A stretch of 9,667 nt of DNA from Elstera litoralis. Its GTDB lineage: Bacteria; Pseudomonadota; Alphaproteobacteria; Elsterales; Elsteraceae. The position numbers were made by a program, and so were the translations under genes. The notes beneath the pieces were generated by a model that was given only the letters and a program-made list of their open reading frames with translations, made no database searches and was not told where the DNA came from. Location: assembly GCF_000963705.1 (NCBI RefSeq), contig NZ_LAJY01000230.1:1-9667 (forward strand). Reading direction: 5' to 3'. Each line of letters opens with the position of its first letter. Within the stretch, counting starts at the first letter, position 1. Positions 5,871 to 9,667 of this stretch are shown in pieces.

Positions 5871-6911
5871 CAGCCACCCCCCTCGGCATTCGCCTGGAGC
5901 ACTGCGGCAAGCATTTTCCCGATGGCACCCAGGCGTTAACCCCGCTCGACCTTGCGATTCACCCTGGCGAAACCCTGGTGCTGCTCGGCCCCTCCGGCTG
6001 CGGCAAAACGACGATGCTGCGCCTGATCGCCGGGCTGGAGCGCCCCGATGCGGGCGGGCGCATCCTGTTCGGCGCGCGCGATGTCACCGCCCTGCCCATC
6101 GAAAAGCGCCGAGTGGGCATGGTGTTTCAATCCTACGCCCTGTTCCCTAACATGAGCGTGCGCGGCAATATCGAATACGGCCTGCGCGTACGCGGCGATG
6201 CCCCCGCCCAAACGCCGCGCCAAAGGGGATGAAATGCTGGCGATGATGCGCCTCACGGCGCTGGCCGACCGGCGCATCGATCAACTCTCCGGCGGGCAGC
6301 GCCAGCGCGTCGCCCATCGCCCGCGCGCTGGCCGTCGATCCCGCCGTGCTGCTGCTCGATGAGCCGCTGACCGCGCTGGACGCCAAACTGCGCGACGCGC
6401 TGCGCACCGAGAATTGCCGCGCTGCTGCGGCAGGTGCGCGTCACCTCCGTCTTCGTGACCCACGATCAGGCCGAAGCGATGGCGCTCGGCGACCGCATCG
6501 TCGTGATGGCGGCGGGCAAGATTGCCCAGATCGGCAGCCCGCGCGAGATTTACGCGGCCCCGGCCTCGCGCTTCGTGGCCGACTTCATCGGTACGCTGAA
6601 TATCCTCCCCGGTCGCAAATCCGGCGCACTCTGGGAAACGCCGCTCGGCGCGCTGCCCTGGCCCGCCGCGCCAACGCAGGGCGAGGCGCTGTTTCGGCCC
6701 GAAGCGGTAACGCTCGATCCCACTGGCCCCTTGACCGCGACCGTCGCCAGCCGCCTTTTTCGTCGGCGATCGGGTGCGCCTGATGCTCGACGTACCGGGT
6801 CACCGCCCCGTCGCGCTCGACGCCCCCGCCCAGAATGAGAGCGCACCGGGCGACCGGCTGCACTTCACCATCGCCCCCGAAAATCTCTTCGCGCTGCCGG
6901 AGCCCGCCTGA
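5867..6911 (+). pseudogene. ABC transporter ATPase (PotA/FbpC-like), with four apparent +1 frameshifts
   Basis: The start is ATG 5867, overlapping the permease stop, with GGAG upstream. In the initial frame only 121 residues are made before TGA at 6230-6232. Reading on with frame corrections gives all the parts of a nucleotide-binding subunit: Walker A GPSGCGKTT (residues 41-49), Q-loop GMVFQSYALFP, signature LSGGQRQRVA, Walker B VLLLDEPLTALDAK, switch histidine VFVTHDQAEAM, and a C-terminal TOBE-like regulatory part to ALPEPA. Each restoration removes one base: in C5 at 6201-6205, C3 at 6313-6315, A2 at 6412-6413 and T5 at 6756-6760. After removing four bases the length is exactly 347 codons, ending at TGA 6909-6911, which overlaps the next gene's ATG. 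No key motif is lost and no other stop is needed. If the insertions are real, the transporter lacks its own motor unless another ATPase substitutes. Otherwise they are sequencing or assembly errors and the gene is an intact 346-residue subunit. Confidence 0.88.
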
Positions 6912-7723
6912 TGCTGATCGCGCAAATCACCGACCTGCACGTTAAAACCCCCGGCAAGCTCGCTTACGGTAGGGTCGATACTGCCCGTTTCATGGCCGAC
7001 TGCATCGAAAGCCTGCTGGCGCTAAAAGCCGTGCCCGATGTGGTTTTGGTGACGGGCGATCTCGTCGATTTCGGCGAGCCGGAGGAATATCGGCACTTGC
7101 GCAGCTTCCTCGACCGGCTGCCGATGCCGCTGTATCTGGTTCCCGGCAATCACGATGGCCGCGACACGCTGCGCGCGGCTTTCCCCGATCACCCCTATCT
7201 GCCCGAAACCGGCTTTCTGCATTGGGTCGTCGATGAGTATCCGGTGCGCCTGATCGGGCTCGATACGCTGGTGCCAGGGGAAAGCCGGGGTGAACTCTGC
7301 GCCGACCGGCTGACGTGGCTGGAAACAACCCTGGCCGCGAGCGACCGGCCGACGCTGATCGCCATGCACCACCCGCCCTTCCAAACCGGGATCGGCCATA
7401 TGGACCGCATCGGGCTGACCGGGGCCGAGGCTTTCGCCGCCCTGCTCGACCGCTTCCCCCAGGTCTGCCGCGTGATCTGCGGCCATTTGCACCGCCCGAT
7501 CACGATGCTGATGGGGCGCGCCATCGTCTCTACCTGCTCAAGCCCCGCTCATCAGGTCGCGCTTGATCTGCGTCCCGATGCCGACAGTCGCTTTATGATG
7601 GAGCCGCCCGGCTTCGAGCTGCACCGTTGGACCGGGACGGGGTTTCTGTCGCACCGCGCCGCCATCGGCACGTTCCCCGGCCCGTTCCCCTTCTTCGATC
7701 CGTCCGGCGCGCTGATCGATTAA
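6911..7723 (+). CDS. gpdQ: GpdQ-like glycerophosphodiester phosphodiesterase (binuclear metallophosphoesterase)
   Basis: The product is 270 residues, close to the length of Enterobacter aerogenes GpdQ. ATG 6911 overlaps the TGA of the ATPase gene (TGATG), so it is last in the operon and likely coupled. The calcineurin-like metal ligands are all present at GpdQ-like positions: Asp8 and His10 (ITDLH), Asp50 (TGDLVDFGEPEEY), Asn80 and His81 (PGNHD), the MHHPP histidines (153-154), and His192 and His194 (GHLHRP). The PGNHD and MHHPPF segments and the STCSSPAHQV region also resemble GpdQ as I recall it. The enzyme hydrolyses glycerophosphodiesters to glycerol-3-phosphate and an alcohol; the family is promiscuous and also attacks other phosphodiesters. 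No signal peptide is visible, so it acts in the cytoplasm on imported substrate. The product would be the likely inducer of the GlpR-like regulator. A cyclic-nucleotide phosphodiesterase (CpdA-like) role is possible but less supported by context. Confidence 0.85.
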   Translation: MLIAQITDLHVKTPGKLAYGRVDTARFMADCIESLLALKAVPDVVLVTGDLVDFGEPEEYRHLRSFLDRLPMPLYLVPGNHDGRDTLRAAFPDHPYLPETGFLHWVVDEYPVRLIGLDTLVPGESRGELCADRLTWLETTLAASDRPTLIAMHHPPFQTGIGHMDRIGLTGAEAFAALLDRFPQVCRVICGHLHRPITMLMGRAIVSTCSSPAHQVALDLRPDADSRFMMEPPGFELHRWTGTGFLSHRAAIGTFPGPFPFFDPSGALID

Positions 7724-9285
7724 CCTCCGACCAGTCGGGCGACGAAGCGGTTCACCTGTTCGTGCAGCCCGACGAAATTCTCTTCCAAACTACGGATTCC
7801 CGTATTGAGGTGGGTCGCGGCGTCGCCATTGCGTTGGGCCGATTGGGCGACATCATGCACATGCTCGCGCAGCTTTTCGGTGCCATAGGCGGCCTGTTGA
7901 ACCGCGCGGCTGATGTCGTTGGTGGCCGAGCTTTGCTCCTCCACGGCGGCCGCAATCGAAGTGCTGATCTCGTTGAGGCTTAAGATGGTCTTGGCGATAT
8001 CGTCAATTTCCGTCGCCGCCGTGCTGGTCGACGATTGAATTGTATTGACCAGCAGCGTGATTTCTTCCGTCGCCTTCGCCGTCTGCCCGGCGAGATTCTT
8101 TACCTCATTGGCGACGACGGCAAAGCCGCGCCCGGCTTCCCCGGCGCGCGCGGCTTCGATGGTGGCATTCAGCGCCAGCAGATTGGTTTGCCCGGCGATA
8201 TTGCTAATCAGCGTGAGAACATCGCCGATGCGGTTGGCGTCCTGCACCAGCTTGGTCATCATCGCCACGGTTTCTTCGATGCGGCGGTTGGCGTTGCCGG
8301 AAACCCGGTTGGAATTATCGGCCTGTCCGGCGATTTCGCGGATGGAGGCCGCGAGCTGTTCCACCGCCGCCGCCACCGTTTGCACGTTCGCCGTCACCGA
8401 TTCTGCCGCCCGCGCTGCTTCGTTGCTGATGGTGACATTATCATTGGCGCTGACCGCGACCGAGCCGACCGATTCCGTCATCACTTCCGCCGTGCCGCTG
8501 ACCGCGTGCAGGACTTGGCCGACATCGGCATCGAAATCCGCCGCGACCGACCGAAGCGCGGCGTGGCGCAGGCGTTCTGCCTCCTCGCGCAACTGCACCT
8601 GCTCCTGCTCCAGCCGCAGCTTATCGAGGGCGTTTTCCTTAAAGGTCTGCACAGCGGCGGCCATATGCCCCACCTCGTCCTGCCGACTGCGGGCGGGAAC
8701 GGAGACATCGAGCTTGCCACTCGCGAGATCGGCCATCACCCGCGTCATGCGCGTGATCGGCTTGGTCACGCCGCGCACGATGAGCAGGAGTACCGCCGAT
8801 ACCAACAGCAGCGCGGCCAGGCAAACGAGCGCCGTCGTCAGCACCGTTCCTTGCGCCTCCGCCAGCAGCCGGGCCGTGCTGAGCCGCACTTCCACCTGCC
8901 CGATGATCGAGGTTTTCGTGCCTTCGGTGCGCGTCACCGGGGTCGATTGCACCACCAGCGTCGGATCGACCGGCCCCAGTTTACCATGCTCGGTGAAGCG
9001 CTTGCCGTTGGCGTCGAAAATCACACTGCCGACGTAATCCGGGTCCTGCGTGAGCGCGCCGAGCACTTTGGCGGCGGCATCGGTATCGATGTTCCACAAG
9101 GCCTCCCCCGCCCCGCCCGAGAGCACGACGCTGACCATCAGCGCCCGCTCCTGCAAGGCACTGCGGGCCGCACTCAGCGTGAAATAGGAGAGAGCCACCG
9201 TTGCGAGCACGGCAATCGCCGTTAGCAGCAGGGCGATGGGAACAAGCACGCGAACCGTCAGGCTGCTGCGGAAAAAGGTCAGCAT
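7720..9285 (-). CDS. Methyl-accepting chemotaxis protein (HAMP-containing transmembrane receptor)
   Basis: The product is 521 residues from ATG 9285, which has AAAGGAG 6 bases upstream; the in-frame ATG two codons earlier lies inside that ribosome site. Membrane segment 1 covers about residues 11-33 and segment 2 about 148-171, bounding a periplasmic sensor of about 115 residues (LWNIDTDAAAKVLGALTQDPDYVGSVIFD). That sensor looks CHASE8-like, a tentative call. HAMP follows at 172-224 (RGVTKPITRM through VPARSRQDEVGHM), then the long methyl-accepting coiled coil with the highly conserved hairpin tip at about 361-402 (IAGQTNLLALNATIEAARAGE...GRGFAVVANEVKNLA). The tip binds CheW and CheA. There is no NWETF-type C-terminal methyltransferase tether. 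Its stop overlaps the stop of the gpdQ-like gene by 4 bases in a tail-to-tail arrangement. It lies 28 bases downstream of the phosphatase-like gene on the same strand, so the two are probably co-transcribed. The ligand is not predictable from sequence. Confidence 0.95.
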   Translation of the reverse strand: MLTFFRSSLTVRVLVPIALLLTAIAVLATVALSYFTLSAARSALQERALMVSVVLSGGAGEALWNIDTDAAAKVLGALTQDPDYVGSVIFDANGKRFTEHGKLGPVDPTLVVQSTPVTRTEGTKTSIIGQVEVRLSTARLLAEAQGTVLTTALVCLAALLLVSAVLLLIVRGVTKPITRMTRVMADLASGKLDVSVPARSRQDEVGHMAAAVQTFKENALDKLRLEQEQVQLREEAERLRHAALRSVAADFDADVGQVLHAVSGTAEVMTESVGSVAVSANDNVTISNEAARAAESVTANVQTVAAAVEQLAASIREIAGQADNSNRVSGNANRRIEETVAMMTKLVQDANRIGDVLTLISNIAGQTNLLALNATIEAARAGEAGRGFAVVANEVKNLAGQTAKATEEITLLVNTIQSSTSTAATEIDDIAKTILSLNEISTSIAAAVEEQSSATNDISRAVQQAAYGTEKLREHVHDVAQSAQRNGDAATHLNTGIRSLEENFVGLHEQVNRFVARLVGG

Positions 9286-9313
9286 GAACATCTCCTTTGC
9301 GGGCGTCGCGGGA

Positions 9314-9667
9314 TCAAAGCGCCGGGGCCAAGCGGCCAAGCGCGAGAACCGAGCTATCCTCGCTTTGCGGAAGGCTACCGACGAAGCGGATGAATTGGTC
9401 GGAAAGCTGCGCCACCAACAGGGCGGGCGCGGCGGTCGAAAGATCGCCCAGCCCGCGCTTCAGCCGTTGATCGCCGAAGCTGAGGCCGTTGGCGTCGCTC
9501 GCCTCCGTTACGCCAGCCGAAACGAAGACCAGCGCGGCCTCGGCGTCGAGGTGCCCGGCGGTCTCGGTATAGAGCGCGTCGGCGCGGCGGGCGAGCGTAC
9601 GCCCCCGATCGACGGCAAGAGCGACCAAGCCGCGCCGGGGATCGACCAACAGCGGATCAGGGCACCG
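9314..9667 (-). CDS. C-terminal part of a SpoIIE/PP2C-type phosphatase-like protein, apparently degenerate (partial)
   Basis: The frame is open from the right edge to TGA at 9314-9316, giving 117 residues; the start lies outside the window. The pattern matches the last third of SpoIIE/RsbU-type PP2C phosphatases: PLLVDPRRG (a strand that follows the usual AGHP motif), then LVFVSAGVTEASDANGLSFGDQRL (usually LYTDGVTEARN..GE.FG..RL), and a final QSEDSSVLAL (usually DDITLLVL). Several expected active-site residues are changed: the Gly-His before the Pro is Arg-Cys, the PLG segment is absent, and the metal-binding Asp of TDG is missing (SAG). It may be a catalytically dead member acting as a binding partner. 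Such proteins often act in partner-switching signalling with anti-sigma-type kinases. It lies just upstream of the chemoreceptor gene. The family call is moderately sure; the inactivity is inferred. Confidence 0.6.
   Translation of the reverse strand, partial: RCPDPLLVDPRRGLVALAVDRGRTLARRADALYTETAGHLDAEAALVFVSAGVTEASDANGLSFGDQRLKRGLGDLSTAAPALLVAQLSDQFIRFVGSLPQSEDSSVLALGRLAPAL

Noticed and set aside
6230..6434. Programmed ribosomal frameshifting as an explanation for the ATPase frame changes
   Set aside because: Four separate shifts in one short gene at weak, non-slippery contexts (such as A2 and C3) would be without precedent; insertion errors or decay are simpler.
8035..9225. Plus-strand open frames of 396 and 330 codons opposite the chemoreceptor gene
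   Set aside because: Alternating coiled-coil codons in a GC-rich receptor gene commonly leave the opposite strand open; the translations have no family features while the minus strand is an unmistakable chemoreceptor.
1..9667. CRISPR array, insertion sequence, phage or defence island
   Set aside because: No regularly spaced repeats, transposase or integrase motifs, terminal inverted repeats or toxin-antitoxin-like small genes were seen; the content is metabolic, transport and signalling.

Overview
The window is GC-rich, densely packed bacterial DNA. Its codon bias, ABC transporters of alphaproteobacterial type, a Tat-exported solute-binding protein, a HAMP-type chemoreceptor and a partial SpoIIE-type phosphatase fit an alphaproteobacterium, plausibly Rhodospirillales-like. 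That placement is inference from gene style; there is no rRNA or marker gene to confirm it. No tRNA, rRNA, CRISPR array or mobile element was seen.

Layout. (1) Positions 1-2072, minus strand: an aldose 1-epimerase-like gene (interrupted by one frameshift) is followed by the start of a Tat-exported family 5 ABC solute-binding protein that runs off the left edge. (2) Positions 2073-2387: a 315 bp divergent regulatory region with several inverted and direct repeats, including a perfect 14 bp palindrome that runs into the ribosome binding site of the next gene. (3) Positions 2388-7723, plus strand: a tight six-gene operon comprising a GlpR-like DeoR-family repressor, an Fbp/Afu-type periplasmic binding protein, two permeases, an ABC ATPase carrying four apparent single-base insertions, and a GpdQ-like glycerophosphodiesterase. 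(4) Positions 7720-9667, minus strand: a methyl-accepting chemotaxis protein whose end overlaps the operon's end by 4 bp, preceded by the C-terminal part of a degenerate SpoIIE/PP2C-type phosphatase that runs off the right edge.

How it fits together. The repressor resembles E. coli GlpR, which senses glycerol-3-phosphate, and the last operon gene resembles GpdQ, which releases glycerol-3-phosphate from glycerophosphodiesters. The transporter between them is therefore best read as an importer of intact glycerophosphodiesters or a related organophosphate. The imported compound would be cleaved inside the cell and would induce its own uptake. This uses a different transporter family from the classical UgpBAEC-UgpQ system. 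The left-hand divergent unit looks like sugar or oligosaccharide uptake and may or may not share the regulator.

The main caution is reading-frame integrity. The ATPase needs four one-base deletions and the epimerase one indel to be restored, while everything else is intact. Either these are recent pseudogenes or this stretch of sequence has indel errors.
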